From NCBI GenBank assembly GCA_020635875.1, contig JACJYY010000005.1:186001-250000 (forward strand): 64,000 nt of DNA, written 5' to 3'. The notes beneath the pieces were generated by a model. It saw nothing but the letters and a program-made list of their open reading frames with translations, had not been told where the DNA came from and searched no databases. Shown piece after piece: positions 35,475-43,536 of the stretch (the first letter of the stretch is position 1; every line of letters begins with the position of its first letter). Source of the DNA: Flavobacteriales bacterium (GTDB lineage: Bacteria > Bacteroidota > Bacteroidia > Flavobacteriales > Flavobacteriaceae). The position numbers and the translations under genes were made by a program.

Positions 35475-36137
35475 TTATGAAATATTCAATAATAAAAACA
35501 TGATTAAACCAGTCCAAACCAATAATCCTGAACCATAGGAAACCAGCACCAATTCAAAACTTTTAGTGAATTTGTTATGAATTATCTTACTTAAAAAATA
35601 ACTTAACAGTAAAATATAAATTAGTTCAAAAATATTAAAAGCTTGCAAAGGTACTTGTAACCACAATTCCAATTCTTCAATATTGAATAAACTAACAAGC
35701 GACAAGGGTGAGAATCGCTGGATATCTTCCAGCGAATAGTCATTGGTCTGAAAATAAAAATAGAAAAATTTAACATAAGAAGCTGACAACAAAACAAACT
35801 CTCCTACCAAAGTTATTTTGAATATTTTAATCATGGTAATTTTTGTCTTTTCATGAATTTCGTACATGAATACTCCAATATAGAGACATATTGCAACTAG
35901 TCCTGCTCTAAGTAAAACTATCAACGGAGTAGCCGCATACCCTAGCCACCACCAAGATGCCTGATCTTCAAAAAATTTATCAACTTGCTCTTGTGCTAAT
36001 TTATTTGAAAGTGCTGTGTAAATCAGCTCATCCATAGGGATAAACAATTCAAATAATAGTTGTGGGATTAATGCCGTTAAAACTACGATAGCATATAACC
36101 AATAATTGTTTGTTCTATCAAAAAGAGTGTTTTTCAT
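35475..36137 (-). CDS. Uncharacterised multi-pass membrane protein
   Basis: The 220 residues hold about five hydrophobic segments and a large soluble loop rich in acidic residues (EELELWLQVP). I do not recognise a family. It lies 3 bases before the thioredoxin-like gene and 10 bases after the transglutaminase-like gene, so it belongs to the export operon. A role in peptide handling or immunity is possible. Confidence 0.72.
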   Translation of the reverse strand: MKNTLFDRTNNYWLYAIVVLTALIPQLLFELFIPMDELIYTALSNKLAQEQVDKFFEDQASWWWLGYAATPLIVLLRAGLVAICLYIGVFMYEIHEKTKITMIKIFKITLVGEFVLLSASYVKFFYFYFQTNDYSLEDIQRFSPLSLVSLFNIEELELWLQVPLQAFNIFELIYILLLSYFLSKIIHNKFTKSFELVLVSYGSGLLVWTGLIMFLLLNIS

Positions 36138-36147
36138 CTATATATAT

Positions 36148-38157
36148 TTACCACCAAACCTGATGATTATTTTCATAAGTAAAAAATCGTTCTTGTTTGC
36201 CTGAATTACATTTTAAAACCAATAGAGCTCCTTTTGGTACTTCTTTAAAACTTAATTCATAGCTTGTTGCCTTTTTCTTGGCGATTGTCTTAAAAGTGTT
36301 TCCATCCCAATACACTAACGTATAAGTCAAGTCAGGGAAAACATCATTAGTATCCGTTCTGGGCACATACTTAATTTTTGATACCTTTTTCGGTTCTGAA
36401 AGCTGCACTCCAATCCATGTAGGCTCATTGATTTTTCCTTCTATGGGATACTCATTTAAAGTAAAAAAGTTATTATCATTCAGATCTTGCAACGATTCAC
36501 TTTTTATTTGAGGACTTGCCATCCATTCAGTAGGAGAAATCAAAAAGTCTTTTTTATCATAAAAGTGTAATTCGCCTAACTGTAATTTCTTTTTAGACCA
36601 AATTCGATAATAAGAGAATGCTTCTTCTGTTGTAAAACTTATTTCTTGAGGAATCAGACGTGGTTTTTGATCAATGGTATATAAATCTTTTGCATCAGAA
36701 AAATCAGTTTTATTAGATCCTTGAATAACGCCACCCACCAATGCCTGAGCTAAAGTATCCATATGTATTTCCAGCATAGGATATTTTCGTTTTACCGTTA
36801 TATTTTGGGTTTCATTTTCTACTTTGAATTCTCTCTTTGTTCCTTCTGAATTGACATAAAAAGGGTTACCCAAAGGTATTACTTTTCCTTTTTTATAAAA
36901 AGCAGGTAGATAAACTATATCTGTCCCCATGTCCTTGAAAGTGACCTTTTGATCCTCAATTGCTCCCCAATAGACAGGTATCCATTTTTGACCTTCACCA
37001 ATCACACATAAATAGGCATAATAAGTATCATCCAATACAGGTTCTTTTATTGAAACTTGAATATCAACAGGCTTAAAATAAGAACTCGAAACATCTAAAA
37101 TATTTTCATCTTGAAACAATCGAGGAATATTATATATTTTAACTCTTTTGTCGGAGATTGGTCCTTTCTTGCGATTGGAGTAAGTCTCTCTAAATACTTT
37201 TGGCACCCGATGTTTCCCGTATTTAGGGTCTATACCAACATTATTATAGATTTCTTTATTTCTCCATATATCTTCCCTCCAAAAAGGTTCAAAGGGATAC
37301 GTAACTCCATTATACACTATGGAGTTCCATTCATGCCTTCCTTCTCGACTACCCCAAGCGGGAACAAAATCAGTAGCAACTGGAATGCCATTAGAAGCAA
37401 GTATCATTTGATTGAGCCAAGCACGATTAGAACATTGAGTTTCCTTAATCATCATCAAATCGTATGCTTTGACCAAAGGTAACCCTTGTGCAATAGCCCA
37501 ATTAAAGCGATACGGCTTGTAGGGTAATAATATTGAATCGCACAATGCTTTAATATCATAAGTCATGTATTTTTTTTTGACTTGAAACTTGGCTCTCCAA
37601 TTTTCAACGACTTTACCAGATTTAACTCGATATGGTAAAACTAATTCACAAAAATCTTTAAATGACACAGAATCCCTTGTAAGAATATTTTTTCTCCAAT
37701 TATCAACCGCCAAATCAATATCATTAATCAAAAACTGACTTGTTACAAAGTTTATGTCGTATTTTTTCGCTTTCTGATGTATTAATCTTGTAGGAGGATA
37801 TAATTTAGATAAGCTATCCCAACTTGTATTTATTTTATTCTGAAATTTATGATCTAGATAAAAGGTGTATTCCTCATCAAACTTTTTATAGAATGCACGA
37901 TACATATATAAATCCGTTGTATCTAGAGCAAAATGCCCTTCCATATTTGAGATAATAAATTCAGCCGCTTGATACTTTAAGCTATCACCAGTGCTCATAA
38001 AATGCTCCAAGACCTTAACCAACTCTTGTCTATTGTTACCTGCCTTTCTCAGAACTTGGTTTACTTTTACACTAAACCTTGGGTCATCTTCGTATCCTTT
38101 ACAGGATAGTAGGATTATTGCGGTCAGTGACAGAAAAAAATATTTCCAATAAGGCAT
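36148..38157 (-). CDS. Transglutaminase-like lipoprotein
   Basis: About 669 residues. A lipoprotein signal peptide ends in the lipobox LLSC at about residue 19, so it should be membrane-anchored in the envelope. The middle has a transglutaminase/peptidase-like core: Cys in TQCSNRAWLN, His in GRHEWNS, and an acidic residue in PFEPFWRED. The C-terminal part resembles beta-sandwich domains. Such proteins are common in Bacteroidota surface systems, but the activity is not known here. The start ATG at 38155-38157 replaces an upstream TTG. It is first in the export operon. Confidence 0.75.
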   Translation of the reverse strand: MPYWKYFFLSLTAIILLSCKGYEDDPRFSVKVNQVLRKAGNNRQELVKVLEHFMSTGDSLKYQAAEFIISNMEGHFALDTTDLYMYRAFYKKFDEEYTFYLDHKFQNKINTSWDSLSKLYPPTRLIHQKAKKYDINFVTSQFLINDIDLAVDNWRKNILTRDSVSFKDFCELVLPYRVKSGKVVENWRAKFQVKKKYMTYDIKALCDSILLPYKPYRFNWAIAQGLPLVKAYDLMMIKETQCSNRAWLNQMILASNGIPVATDFVPAWGSREGRHEWNSIVYNGVTYPFEPFWREDIWRNKEIYNNVGIDPKYGKHRVPKVFRETYSNRKKGPISDKRVKIYNIPRLFQDENILDVSSSYFKPVDIQVSIKEPVLDDTYYAYLCVIGEGQKWIPVYWGAIEDQKVTFKDMGTDIVYLPAFYKKGKVIPLGNPFYVNSEGTKREFKVENETQNITVKRKYPMLEIHMDTLAQALVGGVIQGSNKTDFSDAKDLYTIDQKPRLIPQEISFTTEEAFSYYRIWSKKKLQLGELHFYDKKDFLISPTEWMASPQIKSESLQDLNDNNFFTLNEYPIEGKINEPTWIGVQLSEPKKVSKIKYVPRTDTNDVFPDLTYTLVYWDGNTFKTIAKKKATSYELSFKEVPKGALLVLKCNSGKQERFFTYENNHQVWW

Positions 38158-38187
38158 TGGTTGTTGCAAATAAGTTAATTAGGATTG

Positions 38188-38195
38188 CAAAACTA
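38188..38195 (-). promoter_or_regulatory. -7 box of the peptide export operon
   Basis: TAGTTTTG on the minus strand matches TAnnTTTG; the predicted leader is about 26 bases. A TTG lies 14 bases further upstream. Confidence 0.5.
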
Positions 38196-38281
38196 CAACA
38201 GATAAAAACCAACCATGGTTAAAGATGTGTTAAAGTTTATTTCTTTTTATGAGGTAATTTATCCAACAGGTTGTTGGACTT

Positions 38282-38572
38282 TTATTCACCTTCATATATC
38301 ACCTTTAAATCTGACTGTATATAATTTTGAAGATTTGGGTGAATCGCCTTTTCAGATACCAAATCTATCTTTTTCTTCAGTCGCTCCGTCAGCTTGTTTT
38401 TTATTTCAACCAAATTGAACAAGGTCACAGGGCTGTTAAAACTGTAAAGAATGTCTATATCACTCTCCGAGGTTTCTTCATTGCGTGCCACTGAACCAAA
38501 CAAACCAATACGTTTAGGCTTGTAAGGCTTAAGCACATCAATAATGATATCTATTTGACTCTTGGTTAACAT
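38282..38572 (-). CDS. MNT-type nucleotidyltransferase domain protein
   Basis: The 96 residues contain the minimal nucleotidyltransferase signature GLFGSVARNEETSESDIDIL (metal-binding Asp pair). These proteins often act as the antitoxin of MNT-HEPN pairs by AMPylating the HEPN toxin. No HEPN gene lies next to it, so it is an orphan or acts elsewhere. A TAAATTTG box ends 4 bases before the ATG, suggesting a leaderless mRNA. Confidence 0.88.
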   Translation of the reverse strand: MLTKSQIDIIIDVLKPYKPKRIGLFGSVARNEETSESDIDILYSFNSPVTLFNLVEIKNKLTERLKKKIDLVSEKAIHPNLQNYIQSDLKVIYEGE

Positions 38573-38576
38573 GTCA

Positions 38577-38584
38577 CAAATTTA
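38577..38584 (-). promoter_or_regulatory. -7 box of the MNT gene
   Basis: TAAATTTG on the minus strand. The predicted transcription start is about one base before the ATG at 38570-38572. Confidence 0.5.
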
Positions 38585-38600
38585 CAACAATAAAGATAGA

Positions 38601-38924
38601 TTATTTCTCTTTCAGTTTAAACGAATCCAAAAAAGACAGACTGAGACCTAAGACAAAGTACAACGCATAAATAACATATTTCCAAAAGCCAATATCATTT
38701 CTTGAGCCTTCAATAAACATAACTAAATATTCAAACAAAAATAAAAGCAACCCCACAAAAAGAGCTATCAAAACGCGTCTACCTTTACTTAATCGTAATT
38801 CGGACTCACATCCTTCACAAAGGATGGTTGAGAATACGGTCGTAGTAAAATGTTTCTTCAAATAGTGCTTAATGCCTATTTTATGCCCACAACTAGGACA
38901 AGTTCTAACTTTAAACATTTTCAA
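38601..38924 (-). CDS. Zinc-ribbon membrane protein (paralogue of 29890-30186)
   Basis: The 107-residue protein has the same plan as the 98-residue gene beside the peptide: CPSCGHK and CEGC cysteine pairs, then two membrane segments and a charged tail. No known function. Its start overlaps the end of the 142-residue gene by 14 bases, so they are probably co-translated. Confidence 0.75.
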   Translation of the reverse strand: MKMFKVRTCPSCGHKIGIKHYLKKHFTTTVFSTILCEGCESELRLSKGRRVLIALFVGLLLFLFEYLVMFIEGSRNDIGFWKYVIYALYFVLGLSLSFLDSFKLKEK

Positions 38925-39339
38925 TTTTTTGTTTTAACTCCACGAAAGCTTCTCTTACTTTTTGTAGGCCTTTTTTATCAGCACCTCTAAGTTTGACTAC
39001 TACTTCTTCACTACCTACTTTTAAGGTAACACGTTTACTTGTTTCTATTTCGATTGCCTTTATATCATCAAAAGCAACCCTTTTAGGTTTTACAAAGTGC
39101 AAGGTTTTATACTCTAATGCGTTGTCAAGAAAGGAAACATAAAATTTAGTTTGCCTTTTGATTAAAACATACATCATCACATAGCAGGCAATTTGAAAGA
39201 TTTTCAGCATTCGATCTCCTGGCGAAACATGTTTTTCTAAAAATATGTACTCAAATTGCAAAAGAAACAAAGCCACTGAAAATACTAAAAATGAATAAAT
39301 CAGCACTTTATTGGGCGAATAAATAAAAATCGTTTTCAT
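38911..39339 (-). CDS. Small membrane protein with PH-like C-terminal domain
   Basis: The 142 residues have two N-terminal membrane helices (about 10-30 and 45-62) and a C-terminal part that reads like a bacterial PH domain (YKTLHFVKPKRVAFDDIKAIE). No specific function is recognised. It begins 2 bases before the S9 peptidase gene's stop region on the same strand and overlaps the zinc-ribbon gene. Confidence 0.68.
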   Translation of the reverse strand: MKTIFIYSPNKVLIYSFLVFSVALFLLQFEYIFLEKHVSPGDRMLKIFQIACYVMMYVLIKRQTKFYVSFLDNALEYKTLHFVKPKRVAFDDIKAIEIETSKRVTLKVGSEEVVVKLRGADKKGLQKVREAFVELKQKIENV

Positions 39340-39341
39340 CC

Positions 39342-41975
39342 CTACTTCTTAACAATCGTCATTTTAGCATTGCCAAATTCAGGAATAACAAACTCCATTT
39401 TTTCAGCTAATTTTGATGCTGTGTTAATCCAAAACGTCTTGGTATCGTCACCCTCAGCTGTCAGGACCACTTTAGTGCATTTAACCCCATTAACTTCTTC
39501 TTGACCTTCTACGGTTAACGTTACTTTTTTGGCTTTAGCCGAAATCATATCAGGCACTTCAAACGAAATTGAATAACCTGACGCTAAAGGCAAACCTGCA
39601 ATAACCAAATCCATCCCTGCACCGTCTGAGATATAAGCGCCCTCAAAAGCTATGTTAATTTCTGTGCCTTGAACGGTCATAGCTAAACTTTTGTCCGTAT
39701 AAGTCCCTTCAAAGGTTTGTCCCATCTGGGAAACAGTTCTTTTTAACGGCTTGAAGTCGGCAGTAAATTCTATAATTTCGGTGCTTTCGCCCATGGCACT
39801 TTTAGACACTTCTGTCACTACCCAGTTTGTTCCCTGTTGCGTAATGGTACGTTGTGTATCAAACGGAATGGACTGACCTTGCACTTCTAATGTACTCGTG
39901 TATTGAATGGTTTCTGCCTTAAATTGGTTGTTGATTTTTGGCAAAGCTCCTACTACTTCTATTTGCTTTGGCTGATAAGTTACTGTTGAAATATCCACAC
40001 GCAATTCTTCTAAACGTTTGGCTACATCTTCTGGTTTTTCTTTTTGGTATACGCCTCCTAAAACGTCTGCTAGAAAGGCTTCAATCTCGGCAAACATCGC
40101 CATACGATTCACTGGCTTCCTGAATCCGTGTCCTTCATCATCTGCTAATAAATACGATACTTTCTTCCCTTTTTCGCGCAAAGCAATAACAATCTGGTCG
40201 GCTTCAGCTTGTTTGACACGTGGGTCATTTGCTCCTTGAATAATCAATAATGGTTTGTTGATTTTGTCTGCACTAAACAACGGACTGGCTTCGTTAATTA
40301 AGTCACGTCCTTCTTTTGTATTAGGATCTCCTACCATGGCATATAAATGCGCCTTAGCTGCTTCCCAATAGGCCGGCACTGATTCTAACAAAGTATTCAA
40401 GTTGCTTGGGCCTACTATATCCACACCACCCGCATACACATCAGGTGTAAATGCCAAACCGGCCAAGGTTGCATAGCCTCCATAGCTGCCTCCCATGATA
40501 ACCACTTTGTCTTTGTCCGCAATACCTTGAGCAATCAAATGTTTAACACCCCAAGTAATATCATCTTGCATCAGTTTACCCCATTGTAAATCTCCTGCAT
40601 TCAGAAACTTTTTGCCATAGCCTCCACTGGCTCTAAAGTTAGGTTGCAACACAGCATAGCCTCTATTGGCTAAAAATTGAACCAGCCCATCATATCCCCA
40701 TGAATCTCTCGGTCCTTTTGGCCCTCCATGTACTAATACAATAGTGGGCAAGCCTTTAGATGGTTTGCCTACAGGCAAAGTCAAATACCCAGGAATAACT
40801 AAACCATCACTACTCTTATAGCTAATGGGTTGCATGGCAGCTAAATGCTTTTCTACTTCCTTAAGTTGTGGTCTTGGTGTATATTGATGGCTTAACTTTT
40901 TAGTTTCAGAATCGTAATAATACACGTCAGCGGCATACTTATCTCCCCATACGGCAATCAAGAATTTTTTGCGATCAGCGGTAATACTCTGAAAATCTAC
41001 TTCTCGACCTGAAAATTCTTTTTTGAGTTCTTCATATATTTTTTCCCATTCCTTGTCACTCCAATGAATTTCCTTTTTATCGTAGTAATAATCAATAGAA
41101 GTTAGTTTTCTGGTAATTTCATTCAGATACACACCTCCTATATCTACTTGATTTTTAGGGTCGCTTGCCAGACGCTCTTTTCGTAAGGTCTTTACATCCA
41201 TTAAAAAAAGTGTTGTCAAATTCAAACTTCCTTTGTTGGTCACTAAATACACTTTGGTATTATCTTCGTTCCAACCTGCTATATATGCTGATTCTGATTT
41301 ATTGGTCTCATAAATCGACGTTGAGCTTCCGTTATCATCTAAACGATTTATGGTCGTATTACCCGCTTCATCAGTTTTATACAACAATCGCAACTTTTCG
41401 TCCCAATCAAATGCATAACCCACAACACGTTCTTTGTTTTCATATATCTTGTTTAAATTCCCTGTAGAAATCTCCAACTCATATAAGTCATGCCATGCTT
41501 TGTCTCTGTCATTTAACCCAATCATCATTTTGTCTGGGTTCAATTTGCTCACCATATAGATTTGTGCTCTTACATCTTTTAGAGGGGTTAGATTTTTTGA
41601 CTCTGGCTCGCTACCTTTTAAAACAGCTATGGGATCTACTGCAAAGATGTTTACGTTTTCATCTCCATCATTATCTTTTGCAAATACAATGTATTTAGAG
41701 TCTTTTGTCCAAAAATAACCCGCCAATGGCTTCTTGCTCTTGGTTACTATTTTTGCTTCTGCAAAAGGTTGATCAATAGTTTTTACCCAAACGTTCATTA
41801 TCCCTTCGTATTCTTTCATGAAAGAAATATACTTTCCGTCTGGTGATAAATCGCCTCCTGCAATTTCAGGATTACCAAAGAAAAGAGCTCTATCAATTAC
41901 TGGGACTTCTTGTGCATTTACTTTTGGCGAAAGCATAGAAAAAGCCAACACCACTAACATTACTATTTTTTTCAT
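39342..41975 (-). CDS. S9 family prolyl oligopeptidase-type peptidase with extra C-terminal domain
   Basis: About 877 residues with a signal peptide (MKKIVMLVVLAFSMLSPKVNA), so it is exported. A beta-propeller (about 30-380) precedes the alpha/beta hydrolase domain with catalytic Ser in GGSYGGYATLAG, Asp in GANDPRV and His in DDEGHGF. It should cut short peptides at or near proline. About 200 further residues follow the S9 domain and resemble a lipocalin/DUF3108-like beta domain; S9 proteins usually end near residue 650. The start ATG at 41973-41975 replaces an upstream start without a signal peptide. A TACATTTG box lies 22 bases upstream. Confidence 0.9.
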   Translation of the reverse strand: MKKIVMLVVLAFSMLSPKVNAQEVPVIDRALFFGNPEIAGGDLSPDGKYISFMKEYEGIMNVWVKTIDQPFAEAKIVTKSKKPLAGYFWTKDSKYIVFAKDNDGDENVNIFAVDPIAVLKGSEPESKNLTPLKDVRAQIYMVSKLNPDKMMIGLNDRDKAWHDLYELEISTGNLNKIYENKERVVGYAFDWDEKLRLLYKTDEAGNTTINRLDDNGSSTSIYETNKSESAYIAGWNEDNTKVYLVTNKGSLNLTTLFLMDVKTLRKERLASDPKNQVDIGGVYLNEITRKLTSIDYYYDKKEIHWSDKEWEKIYEELKKEFSGREVDFQSITADRKKFLIAVWGDKYAADVYYYDSETKKLSHQYTPRPQLKEVEKHLAAMQPISYKSSDGLVIPGYLTLPVGKPSKGLPTIVLVHGGPKGPRDSWGYDGLVQFLANRGYAVLQPNFRASGGYGKKFLNAGDLQWGKLMQDDITWGVKHLIAQGIADKDKVVIMGGSYGGYATLAGLAFTPDVYAGGVDIVGPSNLNTLLESVPAYWEAAKAHLYAMVGDPNTKEGRDLINEASPLFSADKINKPLLIIQGANDPRVKQAEADQIVIALREKGKKVSYLLADDEGHGFRKPVNRMAMFAEIEAFLADVLGGVYQKEKPEDVAKRLEELRVDISTVTYQPKQIEVVGALPKINNQFKAETIQYTSTLEVQGQSIPFDTQRTITQQGTNWVVTEVSKSAMGESTEIIEFTADFKPLKRTVSQMGQTFEGTYTDKSLAMTVQGTEINIAFEGAYISDGAGMDLVIAGLPLASGYSISFEVPDMISAKAKKVTLTVEGQEEVNGVKCTKVVLTAEGDDTKTFWINTASKLAEKMEFVIPEFGNAKMTIVKK

Positions 41976-41996
41976 TTTTATGGTTTTTATCGAATG

Positions 41997-42004
41997 CAAA
42001 TGTA
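41997..42004 (-). promoter_or_regulatory. -7 box of the S9 peptidase gene
   Basis: TACATTTG on the minus strand; predicted leader about 17 bases. It lies just past the gltD terminator. Confidence 0.55.
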
Positions 42005-42020
42005 CCAATTTGAAGCACAA

Positions 42021-42054
42021 AAAAAGCCCTGATTGAGGTCAATCAGGGCTTTTT
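42021..42054 (-). terminator. Terminator of the gltBD operon
   Basis: Perfect 15-base arms AAAAAGCCCTGATTG (42021-42035) and CAATCAGGGCTTTTT (42040-42054), with a 4-base loop and a T-run on the minus strand, 18 bases after the gltD stop. Confidence 0.95.
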
Positions 42055-42072
42055 AACATAAGTTTATTACTG

Positions 42073-43518
42073 TTAAACGTTTTCTTCGCTCATTAAGTAC
42101 TCGTGTACTTTAGCGGCACATTCACGTCCTTCATTAATAGCCCAAACTACTAATGATTGACCTCTACGTGCATCACCGCAAGAATAGACTTTCTTCACGT
42201 TAGTTTTGTACTCTCTAGTGTTACCAATCAAGTTTCCTCTTGGATCTATATCAACGCCTAATTGCTCCACCAATCCTTTGTGTTGAACGTGTAAGAATCC
42301 CATCGCAAACAACACTAATTCACAGTCTAATACGAACTCCGATCCTGATTTTTCTACAAATGAAGAATAACGACCTGTTTCTGGATTTTTACTCCATTCC
42401 AGTTCAACGAATTTGATTCCTTTAAGGTTTCCTTTATCGTCTTTTAAGAACTCTTTTGTATTTACCGCATATTTACGTTCCACACCCTCTTCATGCGAAG
42501 TGGTTGTTTTAAGAATCATCGGATACATTGGCCATGGCATTGTCTCGTCTCTTTCTTTAGGTGGCATCGGCATTAACTCCACTTGAGTTACGCTCTTAGC
42601 ACCTTGACGATTAGACGTCCCAACACAGTCAGACCCTGTATCTCCACCTCCAATAACAATAACGTTTTTACCAGTAGCTAAAATTTCATCTTTTAAAGTA
42701 AACGCTAAGCCGTTAACTCTTTCATTACTTTGCTTTAAAAATTCCATAGCAAAGTGAATGCCTTTTGCATCACGACCTGGCACTGACAAATCCCGTGGTA
42801 TGGTACTACCTACAGCCAAAACAACAGCTCTGTAATGTCTGAATAAGTGTCCTACGGTTACGTCTTTTCCTACTTCGTGGTTTAGTTTAAATCGAACGCC
42901 ACTCTGTTCCATCAAATCAACACGGCGTTGTACTACGCTTTTCTCTAATTTAAAATCAGGAATACCATAACGCAACAAGCCTCCTGCTACTGCATCTCTT
43001 TCAAAAACTGTTACTGCATGACCTGCTTTATTCAATTGATCAGCTGCTGCTAATCCTGCAGGACCTGAACCAATAACCGCTACTTTATAACCGGTTTGAA
43101 TTTTAGGTTGATTTGGCTTAACAAAACCTTCTTTGAAAGCGATTTCGATGATGTTCTTCTCAATCTCCTCAATAGTTACTGGTTTTTCATTAATTCCTAA
43201 TACACATGAACCCTCACATGGAGCAGGACAAATACGACCTGTAAACTCCGGAAAGTTGTTTGTCGTAGATAAAATATCATACGCTTTCTTCCAGTGTTTT
43301 TTGTGTACAGCTTCATTAAACTCGGGAATAATGTTCCCTAATGGACAACCACTTTGACAAAATGGTATCCCACAATCCATACATCTTGCAGATTGGTTTT
43401 CTAACATCTCAGGAGAAGTTTCATCAACAAACTCCTTATAGTGTTTTATTCTTTCAGCGACGCTTTCTTTACCTGGTACTTCTCTTTCGAAAAGCATAAA
43501 ACCATCTTTTCTACCCAT
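42073..43518 (-). CDS. gltD: Glutamate synthase small subunit
   Basis: GltD feeds electrons from NAD(P)H to GltB for glutamate formation from glutamine and 2-oxoglutarate, in the cytoplasm. The 481 residues carry N-terminal cysteine clusters for [4Fe-4S] centres (CMDCGIPFCQSGCPLGN and CPAPCEGSCVLG). The FAD site is VIGSGPAGLAAADQL and the NAD(P) site VIGGGDTGSDCVG. It lies 18 bases after gltB. Confidence 0.96.
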   Translation of the reverse strand: MGRKDGFMLFEREVPGKESVAERIKHYKEFVDETSPEMLENQSARCMDCGIPFCQSGCPLGNIIPEFNEAVHKKHWKKAYDILSTTNNFPEFTGRICPAPCEGSCVLGINEKPVTIEEIEKNIIEIAFKEGFVKPNQPKIQTGYKVAVIGSGPAGLAAADQLNKAGHAVTVFERDAVAGGLLRYGIPDFKLEKSVVQRRVDLMEQSGVRFKLNHEVGKDVTVGHLFRHYRAVVLAVGSTIPRDLSVPGRDAKGIHFAMEFLKQSNERVNGLAFTLKDEILATGKNVIVIGGGDTGSDCVGTSNRQGAKSVTQVELMPMPPKERDETMPWPMYPMILKTTTSHEEGVERKYAVNTKEFLKDDKGNLKGIKFVELEWSKNPETGRYSSFVEKSGSEFVLDCELVLFAMGFLHVQHKGLVEQLGVDIDPRGNLIGNTREYKTNVKKVYSCGDARRGQSLVVWAINEGRECAAKVHEYLMSEENV

Positions 43519-43536
43519 CTTACTGTTTCTTTATAA

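Noticed and set aside
38265..38281. TCCAACA/TGTTGGA hairpin as terminator of the MNT gene
   Set aside because: Only 7 base pairs and no T-run on the minus strand; too weak to call.
38215..38418. Plus-strand frame of 67 codons starting ATGGTTAAAGATG
   Set aside because: It lies opposite the MNT nucleotidyltransferase gene, which has clear motifs and its own promoter; the plus-strand frame is a shadow.
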